Made by a program: the position numbers and the translations under genes
Notes under the pieces: generated by a model
The model's database searches: none
Told to the model about the DNA's origin: nothing
The model's input: the letters and a program-made list of their open reading frames with translations, nothing else
Origin: DASWNP01 sp036399175
Lineage (GTDB): Bacteria > Acidobacteriota > Blastocatellia > Pyrinomonadales > Pyrinomonadaceae
NCBI GenBank assembly: GCA_036399175.1
Contig: DASWNP010000053.1
Location: forward strand, 9,197-73,196
Length of the DNA: 64,000 nucleotides
Direction: 5' to 3'
Part shown: in pieces, positions 8,499-17,728 of the stretch
Position numbering within the stretch: the stretch's first letter is position 1
How the letters are laid out: each line of letters starts with the position of its first letter

Positions 8499-9263
8499 TC
8501 AAAACAGCAGGGCGACGGCGCGCGTCCACGCGGCGCTGCCACGACGGACTTTCACCGGAAAGCAGACGACGAAGAAGCCGTGCTCCGGAAGACGTTCGAG
8601 GTTGCACAGTTTCTCCATCGCGCAGAACTCAAATTTGCGCCCCGTGAAGTGCGCCTCCCACACAGACTCCGCCCCTTGCGTGTCGAGACGCTCGCGCATC
8701 ACACGAAAGGGCGGGTCAATGCTCCAGGCATCCGTGCCGAAGACGCGAACCCCGCGCGAGCACAGCATCTCGACCAGCGCGGGCGACAGGCCGCGCCCGT
8801 GCTCCATGTAATCGGCTGTGCCGTAGAAGGGCGCAGCCCCGGTTTGAAAGAGCACGATGTCTCCGGCTTTGACGAGATAGCCGCTTCGCTCTTCAAAGGC
8901 GTGCAGTTCGTCCATCTCGACGGGACGCTCACACCCGACGGCGTCCACACGCACGCAGACGCCTTCACCTAAGAACCAATTGATCGGTATCTCGTCGATG
9001 GTGCGACTCGGACGCTGGCCGCAGCGCGGCGAATAGTGGAAGGGGGCGTCAATGTGCGTGCCCGAATGGGTGATCGCGCTGACCCTCTCGCTCGCCCATC
9101 CGAGTCCGTTCGGAAGGCTTGAGGTCTCCATGCCGACGAGTTGCGCGAGGTGATTCCCGCCGCAATCGTGCGGCATGTATTCGATCTCGACCGGCACGGC
9201 TTCAGAGGGGCCGGGGGCGAGCGGGACACTGAGGTCGATAAGCGTCGTCCGCAGCAAGTTCAT
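8499..9263 (-). CDS. Cyclase family protein (PF04199, kynurenine formamidase-like fold)
   Basis: A 254-residue cytoplasmic protein with the metal-binding signature HSGTHIDAPFH (66-76) that defines the family. Members include metal-dependent formamidases and polyketide cyclases of the DpsY type that close later rings in anthracycline pathways. Given the ketosynthases, the ACP and the SRPBCC cyclase in the same run of genes, a ring-closing role is the natural reading, but the sequence alone cannot exclude an amidase. Its start overlaps the stop of the upstream propeller gene by 4 bp (ATGA), indicating translational coupling. Confidence 0.82.
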   Translation of the reverse strand: MNLLRTTLIDLSVPLAPGPSEAVPVEIEYMPHDCGGNHLAQLVGMETSSLPNGLGWASERVSAITHSGTHIDAPFHYSPRCGQRPSRTIDEIPINWFLGEGVCVRVDAVGCERPVEMDELHAFEERSGYLVKAGDIVLFQTGAAPFYGTADYMEHGRGLSPALVEMLCSRGVRVFGTDAWSIDPPFRVMRERLDTQGAESVWEAHFTGRKFEFCAMEKLCNLERLPEHGFFVVCFPVKVRRGSAAWTRAVALLF

Positions 9264-11104
9264 CTGCTCACCACTTTCACGACGATAGGCGCGCCGTTGG
9301 TCTCCGTATCTCTGACGAAAAACTCGCCCGCCTGCTCGAAGCGGAAAGCGAAGCTCTCACCGGCGCGCAGCATCTGCGAGCGCATGTTCGCTCCCTCAAT
9401 CTCGATGCGATGCAGATTGGACGGAATCGAATGTCCGTTAGTTGGCGGGTCGTACTTCCATCGCACGGTGTCGCCCTTGCGCAGAACGACCTCCCTCTGC
9501 GAGAAGAAGGGCGGCTCATCCAGAAGCCGAACTTCTACCGTCTGCCCCGCGTTCTCCTTCTGCGACTCGATGACCGCGTCGAGAACTTTCTCTGGAAACT
9601 GCCGGAAGAGTTTGGCGGAGGCGCCGAGTTGCCTTCGCAGCGCGTCGAGGTTGGCGCGCAGGTCTCCTTTAGACAAATCACGCGCGGAGGCGAGTAAATC
9701 TTTCTGCGCCTCCTCGCCCGCTTTGCCCGACGGCCTGAGGTCTCGCAGTATTTCCTGTAAGGCTATCTGCCCCGGCGCATAGTCGAAGCTCATCGCCGCC
9801 GAAGCGCTGAGGCCGGCGGCGTCAGTCGCCGTTATCTCCAGCTTGTGTCTGCCCGGCAGAAGGTCGCGCAGGTTCAAGCGCCCTTGCGCGGGCTTAACCA
9901 CTTTGCCGTCAAGCGTGACGACGAGTCGCTGCACGCCGCCGACCCGATCCAACGCCCTGATTGTGTGCAGAGCCTCCGCCGTGCGAACCGTGCCGGAGGG
10001 CGAGAGGATGTTCAGCACGGGCGGGGCAACGTCGAGCACGGCCAGTTGTCCTGCGTACTGCTCGGAGCACCAGACGTTACCCTGACGGTCGATGGCGATG
10101 CCGAAGGGGCGGGAAGTCTTCGCTAAAGGCGGAGCGCCGGGCTGCTCGTCGGGGCGACCGGTCGGCAAAGGATAGAGGATGAAGCTGCGCCGTGCGGGGT
10201 TATACCGGAGAAGCAGATTGCCGTCCAGCGCGACCGCCCAAACATCGCCGTTGGAGGCCACCGCGATGCCCGCCGGACGCTTCGCTTCAGAGGGGACATC
10301 TATCACCTCGACTGTGTCTGAGCCAGCCGGCAGATGCCCTAGCTTGCCTTCGAGTTTGGCAAACCAGACGCCGCCCCAAAAGTCGAGCGCGAGTCCGGCA
10401 GGCCCGCTCACAAGCCCCGTGCTCGAATCGCTCATCCTGTATTCTCTGATTCGCCCGTCAGCCGGGTCGAGAACACCGACGGCGTCGGCGTAGCTCTCTG
10501 TGAACCAAACCCGACCGGAACGCTGGTCAACGGCGAGACCCGCCGGGCCGCTGTTGGCCGTCGGCAGATCGAAATGCTGCACCTTGCCTGTGGCCGCATC
10601 GAGCCGACCGATTCTGGCCGATGCCCTCTGCGTGAACCAGACCGAGCCGTCAGGCCCGAGCGCCACATTGAAAGGCCAGCTATTGTCACCCTCAATTTTA
10701 AATTCCCGCGTCCGCCTGCTGGCGATGTCGAAACGGATGAGTTTATTGTCGTAGCTGGCGGCGATCCAGATGACGCCCGGATGACCATTGGCACGCGTCC
10801 CGGCGGCGAGACCGACGGGGCGACTCTGCGCGCCCGTCTCGAAAAGCTCGACCGCGCCGTTGGCGAAGCGCGCGAGCTTGCCGGACTTGGCAAGCGCCAC
10901 CCACACGTTATCGTCTTCGTCGATGGCGACGATGGCCGGGCCGCTGCCGGGATGATCCAACGCGTACTCACGAAAAAAAGCTCGCGCTTCAACCCGAGCC
11001 GGCGGCGGCGCACCGAGCGGGCTGCGCGTTGCGCGCGGCGCAGCCGTTTGAGCGCAGGTCACGACAGCACACGAGAGGAGCAGAGCGATAGTTTTCAGAA
11101 GCAT
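9260..11104 (-). CDS. Streptogramin-lyase-like beta-propeller with C-terminal degenerate cupredoxin domain, exported
   Basis: Start chosen at 11104: GGTGGG lies before the ATG and a signal peptide follows (MLLKTIALLLSCAVVTCA), while the longer frame only adds basic residues. The 614-residue product has a propeller of Vgb-type repeats (about 30-360: VWFTQ, GIAVD, REY..), a short Ig-like segment (about 370-445), a helical linker and a cupredoxin-like domain in the last 90 residues (KGDTVRWKYDPPTNGHSI). The usual Cys-His-Met copper loop is replaced by FFVRDTETNGAP, so that domain probably no longer binds type-1 copper. Vgb linearises streptogramin B antibiotics; most homologues have no known substrate. 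Here it may bind or process the cluster product in the periplasm (inference). Confidence 0.8.
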   Translation of the reverse strand: MLLKTIALLLSCAVVTCAQTAAPRATRSPLGAPPPARVEARAFFREYALDHPGSGPAIVAIDEDDNVWVALAKSGKLARFANGAVELFETGAQSRPVGLAAGTRANGHPGVIWIAASYDNKLIRFDIASRRTREFKIEGDNSWPFNVALGPDGSVWFTQRASARIGRLDAATGKVQHFDLPTANSGPAGLAVDQRSGRVWFTESYADAVGVLDPADGRIREYRMSDSSTGLVSGPAGLALDFWGGVWFAKLEGKLGHLPAGSDTVEVIDVPSEAKRPAGIAVASNGDVWAVALDGNLLLRYNPARRSFILYPLPTGRPDEQPGAPPLAKTSRPFGIAIDRQGNVWCSEQYAGQLAVLDVAPPVLNILSPSGTVRTAEALHTIRALDRVGGVQRLVVTLDGKVVKPAQGRLNLRDLLPGRHKLEITATDAAGLSASAAMSFDYAPGQIALQEILRDLRPSGKAGEEAQKDLLASARDLSKGDLRANLDALRRQLGASAKLFRQFPEKVLDAVIESQKENAGQTVEVRLLDEPPFFSQREVVLRKGDTVRWKYDPPTNGHSIPSNLHRIEIEGANMRSQMLRAGESFAFRFEQAGEFFVRDTETNGAPIVVKVVSR

Positions 11105-11121
11105 AATCCCACCTCGATGAT

Positions 11122-12165
11122 TCAACTGAGATTTCGATTCAGCCAATCGCAAACCTCCGGAAGCCAACGATGCGCCAGACTCGTCCCGACGTGCTCGGCG
11201 GCGAGACGGCGCACCTCGACGGCGTCGCGCCCCCATGCGCGAAACGCGTCGGCGTGCTCTTGTCCGAAGAGTTGGTCGTATTGCATCTGAAGCATTAATA
11301 TGCGCCCCTCGGCTCGTGGAACGTGCTCGATAGAGATGCGTCCGGAGGTCGCTTCGATCTCCGACTCGCTGTGCAGGTCAAAGGCGCAGGCGAACATCAG
11401 ACGCACCCTTTTCAGCTGAAGCTCGTGCGCCCCTATCCATGCCGGAGGAGAGACGCTTACGCCCGCGCGGAAACGGGCATCGCCAGCCATCAGGCGGGCT
11501 ACGAGGTGTCCGCCGAAACTGACGCCGAATGCGCCCAGGCGACTACGGGCAAACTGCGTCTGCGCGTTGATCCAGTCGGCCAAAGGCGTCGCAAGCTTCT
11601 CGACCGCGAAGCTCGGCCTGCGTGGCCGCGAAGAGAAAGAACTTGGAAGGTCGAGCGACAGCGCCGAGAGACCGTGCGCCAGCAGCCAGGAACTGAAGGC
11701 GTGCATTTCAACTTCGCAAATCGAGTCTAAGCCGTTGAGCAGCACGATGACGGGCGCACCCGGCCGCGAGGATGCTCGCAGGTATCCCTCCACCGCCCCT
11801 GCCTCGAACGGGATTTGGATTTGACGCCCCATCCCGGCATCGACTTGCAGCGCCCGCCTGTGGGCGAGGCGTGCCAGACCGCGCAACCGCAGAATCCGTC
11901 CAAGCTGCACGTATTTTTCCGGCTCAAGGTGCAGGCCGAAACTCGCGGCGTGATAAGCGCACGCCGCCCTCTGCCACGCCTGAGCCGTCGCTTGGCGGTC
12001 GGCTGGCGGCGAGTCTGCCGCCAGTCGGCGCAATCTTCCGGCGCTTCTCATGCACGCCTCTGACCACGTCTCGCCGACTCGAACGCAATCCAGAATTTGT
12101 TGAAGCTCCTTTTCGGGCAGTCCGGCGAAGGCCACCCGATGCGAGAGAAATTCTAGCGTCTCCAT
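11122..12165 (-). CDS. Alpha/beta hydrolase, FrsA / dihydropseudooxynicotine hydrolase / Ayg1 type
   Basis: The 347-residue protein from the ATG at 12165 (5 bp after the previous stop) has a helical N-terminal part (1-150) and an alpha/beta-hydrolase core. Its PVIVLLNGLDS oxyanion-hole strand, the nucleophile elbow GVSFGGH and a late QYDQLF and AEHVG provide a plausible Ser-Asp-His triad. The layout and the NGLDS/GLES-like turn match the group with 2,6-dihydropseudooxynicotine hydrolase, which cleaves C-C bonds, and fungal Ayg1, which shortens a polyketide in melanin synthesis. Chain shortening or release of the polyketide is therefore an attractive but unproven role. No signal peptide is seen, so it should act in the cytoplasm. 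Confidence 0.78.
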   Translation of the reverse strand: METLEFLSHRVAFAGLPEKELQQILDCVRVGETWSEACMRSAGRLRRLAADSPPADRQATAQAWQRAACAYHAASFGLHLEPEKYVQLGRILRLRGLARLAHRRALQVDAGMGRQIQIPFEAGAVEGYLRASSRPGAPVIVLLNGLDSICEVEMHAFSSWLLAHGLSALSLDLPSSFSSRPRRPSFAVEKLATPLADWINAQTQFARSRLGAFGVSFGGHLVARLMAGDARFRAGVSVSPPAWIGAHELQLKRVRLMFACAFDLHSESEIEATSGRISIEHVPRAEGRILMLQMQYDQLFGQEHADAFRAWGRDAVEVRRLAAEHVGTSLAHRWLPEVCDWLNRNLS

Positions 12166-12170
12166 CCCGC

Positions 12171-14360
12171 TCACCTCTCTCTCAGCGCGGCAGCGGGCGC
12201 GCTCAAAGCCGGACGAGAAACGGAGATTCCATCGATACACAGCCGACCGATCTTGTTGGCGAACTGCTCGCTGAACCAGATGCAATGATTACTGTCGCGG
12301 TCGAGACCGCCGATCCACGCCCCTTCGCTCGGTATCCTGTAGGCGGCTGTGACCTTCTTGCTCGCCATGTCGAAACGCAGGATGGCGTTGGCGAAGACGG
12401 TCGAAACCCAGAGGGCGGCGTTCTGCTGGTCGTGGATGATTTTGAAGGGTGCTGACTGGACTGGCAGTTGATACTCGGTGATGACCTTCGTCCGGCGGTC
12501 GAGCACGCCGAGTTTGTCGCTACGCATCTCGGCGAACCAAAGGTTTCCCGCCTCGTCTGCTTCAAGCGACAGCGGCCAAGCGACGCGCGTCGGAATTTTC
12601 CAACGCTCGACGCGCCAGTTCTGCCGGTCGATGTGGCCGATGTGATTGCCTACCTTCTCGGCGAACCAGACCTCGTTCCAACGGTCAACGTAGATGGTGC
12701 GTGGCTGCGAGTCGGGGTCGGGCAGGTCTAAGAACCGCCATTCGCCCGTGGGCGTGCGTCGCCCGATTTTCGCTGCGTTGCTGAGCGCCACCCAGACGTG
12801 ATGGTCGTTATCGACCGCGATACCGACGGGGAGACTCTCCGGCACGGGGATGTCGTACTCCGTCACCTCGAAGTTACGCACGCGCGCGATCTTGTTGGCA
12901 GCCCTCAGCGTAAACCAGATGTCGTCGCCGCAAGGGTCTTTCGCCAGCGAGGTCGGGCCTGATTCGGGCGTGGGAGTCTTGAGCTCGCGCATCACGCCGT
13001 CGCGGATATAGCCGATTTTGCTGCCGGGCGCGCCGGGCGGGAAGCCGGGCCCGACGAATCCGCCGCCCATCTGCGTGAACCAGATGGTGTCTTGGCGGTC
13101 TACGGCGACGATGCCGGGGATGGACTGATGAGTCGGAATCTCGAACTCTTTGAACTGAAAACCGGCGGCCTCACCGGCGGTCGTCCTTCTCCCTTCGGGG
13201 GATTCGCCAGCGATATAAGAGAGGTCTGTCCGCACGATGAGGCCGAGCTTGTTCGTCGATTGCTGTGCGAACCAGATGTTGCCCTTTGAATCGAGTGCGA
13301 GTCCCGCCGGGTGAGAGTTGGCTCCGGGAATAGGGAAGTGCTCGAACTTGTTCTCGCGCGGGATGAAGCGCCCTATCTTGCCGGAGAACAGTTCGGAGAA
13401 CCACACGTCGCCGCGCCGGTCTGAGACCATGATGAAGGGGCCGCTGAACCTGTCCGGGAGGGCGAACTCACGGATGCTGCCGTCACGACCGATCGTTCCG
13501 ATTTTGCCGCCGCTCCTCTCGGAAAACCAGACCGTGCCCTTCTCGTCCACCATCACTCCGCACGGTTTGGAGTCCGGCGACGGCAACTTGTACTGCGTGA
13601 ACTCGCGTCGCTGAGGGTCGAAGCGACCGATGATGTTCACGTCGCGCTCGGCGATCCACACATGGTCGGCGTGATCGACGGCGATGCCGGTCGACATCGT
13701 CTGCGTCAGCGGCAAAGCGTACTCGCGCAGAGTCCCGTCGCGCGGGTCGATGACGCCAAGCTTGTCTCCTTTGGTCTCGGTGAACCAGACGCGACCTTTT
13801 GAATCGACCGCGATGCCCGTCGGCCACGCGTTCGGCGTCGGTATCGGGAAGCGCTCTACCCCGCCGTTCTTCTTCAACCGGCTGATACGATTGCCGAGAC
13901 GCTCGGCAATCCACAAATCGCCGGAGCGGTCGAAGACGACGCCCATCGGGCTGGAGGCTTCTTCGCCCAGCACCCATTCGGAGATGGTGCCGCTTTGGTC
14001 GAGCCGACCGATTTTGTTGACCGGAGGCGACGAGATGAAGTTGCGCGCAAACTGCCCGCCGCTCTCGCTGAACCAGATGTGGTCGTCGGAGTCAACGGCG
14101 AGGATGTGTGGCACGGCGTTGGCTGTCGGAACGGCGTACTCGATGAGCGTGAAGGGGCTGCCTGCCGACGAGCGTAGCTGGTGCATGAGGGCGCTGACTT
14201 TGGAGATGGCCGCCGGCTTGTCGTAGTGCGGCGACGCGGCTCCGGTGTCGCTCGTGTCGGCGGCCAGCGCCGCCGCGCCTGCCAGCGCGCAGGCTGCTAA
14301 CAACGATGCGCCCGCGACGCTCAGGCGCTTATGCCACGATGTCGATTTCTTGCTCCGCAT
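12171..14360 (-). CDS. Double streptogramin-lyase-like (Vgb) beta-propeller, exported
   Basis: A 729-residue secreted protein: a signal sequence (about 12-34, LSVAGASLLAACALAGAAALA) is followed by many ~42-residue repeats with the Vgb pattern GIAVD..G.VWF.E...NKIGR.D and EF.LP. The repeats form two propellers (about 45-385 and 400-715), separated by a glycine/threonine-rich linker near residue 390. The gene begins inside the last 32 bp of the SRPBCC cyclase gene, with GGAGAG before its ATG, so translation is probably coupled. No extra catalytic domain is visible. Whether it keeps lyase chemistry or is a binding scaffold cannot be told by eye. Confidence 0.85.
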   Translation of the reverse strand: MRSKKSTSWHKRLSVAGASLLAACALAGAAALAADTSDTGAASPHYDKPAAISKVSALMHQLRSSAGSPFTLIEYAVPTANAVPHILAVDSDDHIWFSESGGQFARNFISSPPVNKIGRLDQSGTISEWVLGEEASSPMGVVFDRSGDLWIAERLGNRISRLKKNGGVERFPIPTPNAWPTGIAVDSKGRVWFTETKGDKLGVIDPRDGTLREYALPLTQTMSTGIAVDHADHVWIAERDVNIIGRFDPQRREFTQYKLPSPDSKPCGVMVDEKGTVWFSERSGGKIGTIGRDGSIREFALPDRFSGPFIMVSDRRGDVWFSELFSGKIGRFIPRENKFEHFPIPGANSHPAGLALDSKGNIWFAQQSTNKLGLIVRTDLSYIAGESPEGRRTTAGEAAGFQFKEFEIPTHQSIPGIVAVDRQDTIWFTQMGGGFVGPGFPPGAPGSKIGYIRDGVMRELKTPTPESGPTSLAKDPCGDDIWFTLRAANKIARVRNFEVTEYDIPVPESLPVGIAVDNDHHVWVALSNAAKIGRRTPTGEWRFLDLPDPDSQPRTIYVDRWNEVWFAEKVGNHIGHIDRQNWRVERWKIPTRVAWPLSLEADEAGNLWFAEMRSDKLGVLDRRTKVITEYQLPVQSAPFKIIHDQQNAALWVSTVFANAILRFDMASKKVTAAYRIPSEGAWIGGLDRDSNHCIWFSEQFANKIGRLCIDGISVSRPALSAPAAALRER

Positions 14361-14850
14361 AATTCTCTCCGTGTGATCTTTCGAGACGCTCTTTCAGAGC
14401 CAGCATAGTTTGGAGGCTGTTGTTGTGGATGAGAGCCTGAACCTGTCGCCGCGCGGCTTCTGTGGTGGGTGGGGCGGCATCGACACCGGCGAGAAAGAGG
14501 GCGGCGGCCTCCACGTCAACCTCTATGAAGTGGCGGCTGGTGACTACGGTGTTACCGAGCCCAGGCGTAAAGTGCCACGCGCCGTTGTGGCTGCGCAGGA
14601 TTGGTGGCGGCGTGGGCTGGAAATAGAAGATGGAATTGCCCTGCTTGAACCGCACGGACTTGAAGCTGTCGAGCCGCCCCCTCGTCGAGACGTGCATGGT
14701 CAAGACCTGCACGTTGTTGTCGCAGTAGTGCATGTCGATGTTGCGGACGTGCGGCGCGACGCTCGGCCAGTCTTCCAGATTCCAGAATGCACGCAGCACG
14801 CGCTCTCCCTCGGTCTCAATCGAGACGCTGAACTCAAAGGTTTCCATCAT
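14329..14850 (-). CDS. SRPBCC polyketide aromatase/cyclase (TcmN-like)
   Basis: The 173-residue protein has the START/SRPBCC helix-grip pattern: an N-terminal strand (ETFEFSVSIETEGERV), the FWNLEDWPSVAPHV segment after the first helix that is typical of polyketide cyclases, then strands around residues 35-110 and a long C-terminal helix (about 125-165). Such proteins fold and aromatise the first rings of type II polyketides in the cytoplasm. The start is one of two adjacent ATGs (14850 or 14847) after AAAGGAA. The gene overlaps the propeller gene before it by 17 bp and the one after it by 32 bp, so it is embedded in a coupled set. It is one of the strongest hints for an aromatic product. Confidence 0.82.
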   Translation of the reverse strand: MMETFEFSVSIETEGERVLRAFWNLEDWPSVAPHVRNIDMHYCDNNVQVLTMHVSTRGRLDSFKSVRFKQGNSIFYFQPTPPPILRSHNGAWHFTPGLGNTVVTSRHFIEVDVEAAALFLAGVDAAPPTTEAARRQVQALIHNNSLQTMLALKERLERSHGENYAEQEIDIVA

Positions 14851-17191
14851 CAGTTCCTTTCAACAAAATCCGCGAGATGCGGTTTGCGCCTTGCTGTGTG
14901 AACCATACGTTTCCGTCGGAGGCGGCGACGATGCCCATCGGCTTGGCCTCTCTGGTTTTCATCGGCAACAGGTCGAAGGTTTTACGTAGCGGGTCGAAGA
15001 CGGCGAGGCGATTCCCGCCGCTACTGCCGAGGCCGCCGCCGTCGGTGAGCCAGATACGTCCGCGCCGGTCTTTAGCAATCTTGACCGGCTCGGACTTGTC
15101 GGCGGGGATAACGAACTCTTCCCACTTCTTTCGCCTCATGTCGAAACGGGCGAGCTTGCCCGCGCCCCCCTCGGCAACCCAGACCGTCGAACCGTCAATC
15201 AGCATCCCGACCGGCGCGGCCTTCGGCGTAGGAAGGTCGAAGGTCTCGAAGCGCCGCGTCTTCAGGTCGAAGCGCGCGAGGTAGTTGCCCTGTTCTTCTG
15301 AGGCCGTGACCCACAAAGAGCCGCGCCGGTCGGCGGCGACTTGAAGCGGCCCGCTCTGCTCGCGCGGAAACTCGAACTCCTCAAACTTCTGCGTTCTTTT
15401 GTCGAAGCGGGCGATGCGGTTGGCGCCGAGTTGCGCCAGCCACACGTCTCCGTTCTCGTCGATGGCGATACCTGCGGGCAGCGCCGCCTCGGTCGGCAGA
15501 GGGTATTCGTCAACAGCGCCCGTCGCCGCATCGAGGCGCGCGAGTCGGTTGCCGCGAAACTGCGTAATCCAGATGTCGCCCTCCGCGTCGCGGGCGAGTC
15601 CGACCGGCAAGCTCAAGACGGTCGGCAACTCATACTCACGAAACTTCTGCGTGCGGATATGCACGGCCCCGACCTTATTGCCGAACATCTCCGTGAACCA
15701 GAGCCAGCCTTCGTTGTCTTCGACGAGTTCGTTGCCGGGCGAAGCTCCGTTGGTCGGAATTTTGAAATCCTCGATCATCAACTCGGAGAGGCTGCCCGCC
15801 GGGGCGCTCGTTTGGGCGGGAGACGAAGGAGCTTGCCCTTCCAGCGACTGCGCCAGAATCGGATCGAACATGCCTATCTTGTTGCCCTTCTGTTCGGTAA
15901 ACCAGATGCGCCCCTTGCGGTCGATGGCGATGCCGCCCGGACGCGAATCGGGCGTCGGGATTTTGTATTCGGTGATTTTCCCTGTACGCGGCTCGAATTT
16001 ACCGATGGCGTTGCCGTAGACCTCTGTGAACCAGAGGTTGCCCTGCGCGTCGGCGACTATCTTGAACGGAGCTGAGAATTTCGACGGCAACAGATACTCC
16101 GTGATCTGACCATCGACGATTTTGCCAATCTTATTGCCGACCATCTGAACGAAATAGATAGCCCCGTCGGGAGTCTGGCAGATACCGGCCGGGCGCGCTT
16201 CCTTCGTCGGGATTTCGAGCCGGACGAGTTTCTTGCTCTTAATGTCGTAATAACCGATCTGGTTGGCGACGCGCGCGGTGTACCAGACGCGATCCTGCGC
16301 ATCGATGAAGACGGTGCGAGGTTCGGACTCCTTATCCGGCAACTCGATCTCGGTAAACTCTCCCTGCGGCGTCAGCCACCCGATGCGGTTGCCGTATCTT
16401 TCGGCGAACCAGATGTTGCCCTTGCTATCAATATCGACGCCGAGCGCGTAGCCGTCCTTCGTCGGGATGTCGAACTCACGAATGTTGCCCGCTCTGTCCA
16501 GGCGACCGAGGCGGTTGGTCAGGCGCTCGGTGAACCAGACGTTACCGGCGCGATCCATGACAAGTGAATCGACGCCGACCTTACTGCCGTCGGGTGCGGG
16601 CGTCGTGTATTCGATGATGCGCCCGCGCTCGTCTATCTGCGCGACTTTGTTCTGGGGCGGGATGTCCTCAAAGCCGTAGAAGTCGCCGCCGCCTTCCGTA
16701 AACCACATCGTGTCGTCGATGCGGCTGGCGATTATCATGCGCGGTATTCCCTGCGGCGTCGGCACGAGGAACTCTTTAAAGGCCGCTTGATAGGGGTAGT
16801 CGTAATTGGAGGTGAGCGTGCCGTCGGCGTTACGCACGACGACAGTCCCGCGCATGAAAAAATGGCGATAGCAGATGTACTGGTAGATGCCCGCCTTATT
16901 GAACGTGCGACTCCAATCCTTCCCCACCTGGATATCGTCGGAGAACATCGACATACCCTCGTCCGTGACGACGTGGAACATGTGCGGGCCGGCGTTCTTC
17001 CAGACCACCGTGTCGCCGACGACGGCCTCTACCTTGAGCGGGGTGAAGTAGGGCGGCGCATCTGACATCTGAACAATGTGCATCTTGGCCGCGCGTGCAG
17101 TGATAGCCGGGGCGACCATGCATAAAAGGAGAAGCGACGCCCGCCACAGAAGCTTGAGCGGCATCCTCACAGACTTTCTTTGTGCTCTCAT
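14834..17191 (-). CDS. Cupredoxin fused to double Vgb-like beta-propeller, exported
   Basis: After a signal peptide (about 11-35) comes a cupredoxin domain (36-120) with an apparently intact type-1 copper site: His70/His73 in GPHMFHVV and the loop CYRHFFM giving Cys107, His110 and Met113. Two Vgb-type propellers follow (about 125-455 and 485-785), joined by a proline/serine-rich linker. The total is 785 residues. GGGAGGAA precedes the ATG. The copper domain is at the N-terminus here, whereas in the propeller at 9260-11104 it is C-terminal and lacks the copper ligands. The protein could accept electrons from, or deliver them to, the multicopper oxidase or cytochrome of the cluster (inference). 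Confidence 0.85.
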   Translation of the reverse strand: MRAQRKSVRMPLKLLWRASLLLLCMVAPAITARAAKMHIVQMSDAPPYFTPLKVEAVVGDTVVWKNAGPHMFHVVTDEGMSMFSDDIQVGKDWSRTFNKAGIYQYICYRHFFMRGTVVVRNADGTLTSNYDYPYQAAFKEFLVPTPQGIPRMIIASRIDDTMWFTEGGGDFYGFEDIPPQNKVAQIDERGRIIEYTTPAPDGSKVGVDSLVMDRAGNVWFTERLTNRLGRLDRAGNIREFDIPTKDGYALGVDIDSKGNIWFAERYGNRIGWLTPQGEFTEIELPDKESEPRTVFIDAQDRVWYTARVANQIGYYDIKSKKLVRLEIPTKEARPAGICQTPDGAIYFVQMVGNKIGKIVDGQITEYLLPSKFSAPFKIVADAQGNLWFTEVYGNAIGKFEPRTGKITEYKIPTPDSRPGGIAIDRKGRIWFTEQKGNKIGMFDPILAQSLEGQAPSSPAQTSAPAGSLSELMIEDFKIPTNGASPGNELVEDNEGWLWFTEMFGNKVGAVHIRTQKFREYELPTVLSLPVGLARDAEGDIWITQFRGNRLARLDAATGAVDEYPLPTEAALPAGIAIDENGDVWLAQLGANRIARFDKRTQKFEEFEFPREQSGPLQVAADRRGSLWVTASEEQGNYLARFDLKTRRFETFDLPTPKAAPVGMLIDGSTVWVAEGGAGKLARFDMRRKKWEEFVIPADKSEPVKIAKDRRGRIWLTDGGGLGSSGGNRLAVFDPLRKTFDLLPMKTREAKPMGIVAASDGNVWFTQQGANRISRILLKGTDDGNL

Positions 17192-17429
17192 AAGATTCCT
17201 CCCGAAAGCGCCCGCCGGTTGGCGGCTCCGGTGAGACGGGCTGCTCCCATTGGCTGCGATGCGGCCACATCGTTCTCATCTGTGGTCGAACGGGTCTCTT
17301 TTTGTGTTGAAAGTTCAGGGCTGCCCGGCGATTCCGGGCGAGGCAGACGCCCGGTGCGGATGCTCACGTCGTCGGCGTCGTGAGTCGGGCTTCATCTCGC
17401 CTGATGGTTAGCGCGCAGCGTGCGGCTGT
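17192..17429. promoter_or_regulatory. Largest spacer within the polyketide cluster, possible internal promoter
   Basis: A 238-bp gap between the ACP stop and the cupredoxin-propeller start, in a cluster whose other genes nearly all touch. No small gene or clear -35/-10 pair was recognised. It could hold an internal promoter for the genes at 3.6-17.2 kb. Confidence 0.25.
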
Positions 17430-17714
17430 TCAAGTGCTCGCCAGCGTCGGCGTTCGTAGATTCGTTGTCTCCAACTGTCTGAGCAGCGTTTCGACTTGTC
17501 TGCCGAGATCGCCGACGGTCACTATCTCGTCGAGGTTAAGGCGCTGGGCTTCCAGCCCACACTCGGAGCGCACGAGCACGGCGAGTTCAATCATCTCGGT
17601 CGAGTCGATGCCCAAGTCGCACTGCAAATCATGGACAGGGAGAATCACCTCGGCGTCGCATCCGAGCTTTCTCAGCGCGGTCAGGATCGCCTCATCAACC
17701 TCTGTGTTAGACAT
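17430..17714 (-). CDS. Acyl carrier protein
   Basis: The 94-residue protein starts at the ATG at 17714, with GGGAGGAA 6-8 nt upstream; the frame is open further upstream but that part overlaps the KS-beta gene. The phosphopantetheine site is DLGIDSTEM, with Ser38 as the attachment residue. The surrounding pattern is four-helix ACP-like (EAILTALRKLG..., LGIDSTEMIELAVLV..., TVGDLGRQVETLL). It carries the growing chain between KS-alpha/KS-beta and the cyclases. It lies 14 bp after the KS-beta stop. Activation probably depends on the phosphopantetheinyl transferase of the same cluster. Confidence 0.9.
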   Translation of the reverse strand: MSNTEVDEAILTALRKLGCDAEVILPVHDLQCDLGIDSTEMIELAVLVRSECGLEAQRLNLDEIVTVGDLGRQVETLLRQLETTNLRTPTLAST

Positions 17715-17728
17715 AGCAAGTTCCTCCC

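Noticed and set aside
10574..11290. Long plus-strand frames inside the propeller genes (also 15341-16075, 18032-18994 and 19169-19957)
   Set aside because: Shadows of the Vgb/NHL and KS-beta genes. The repeat character seen in them is the reverse reading of propeller blades.
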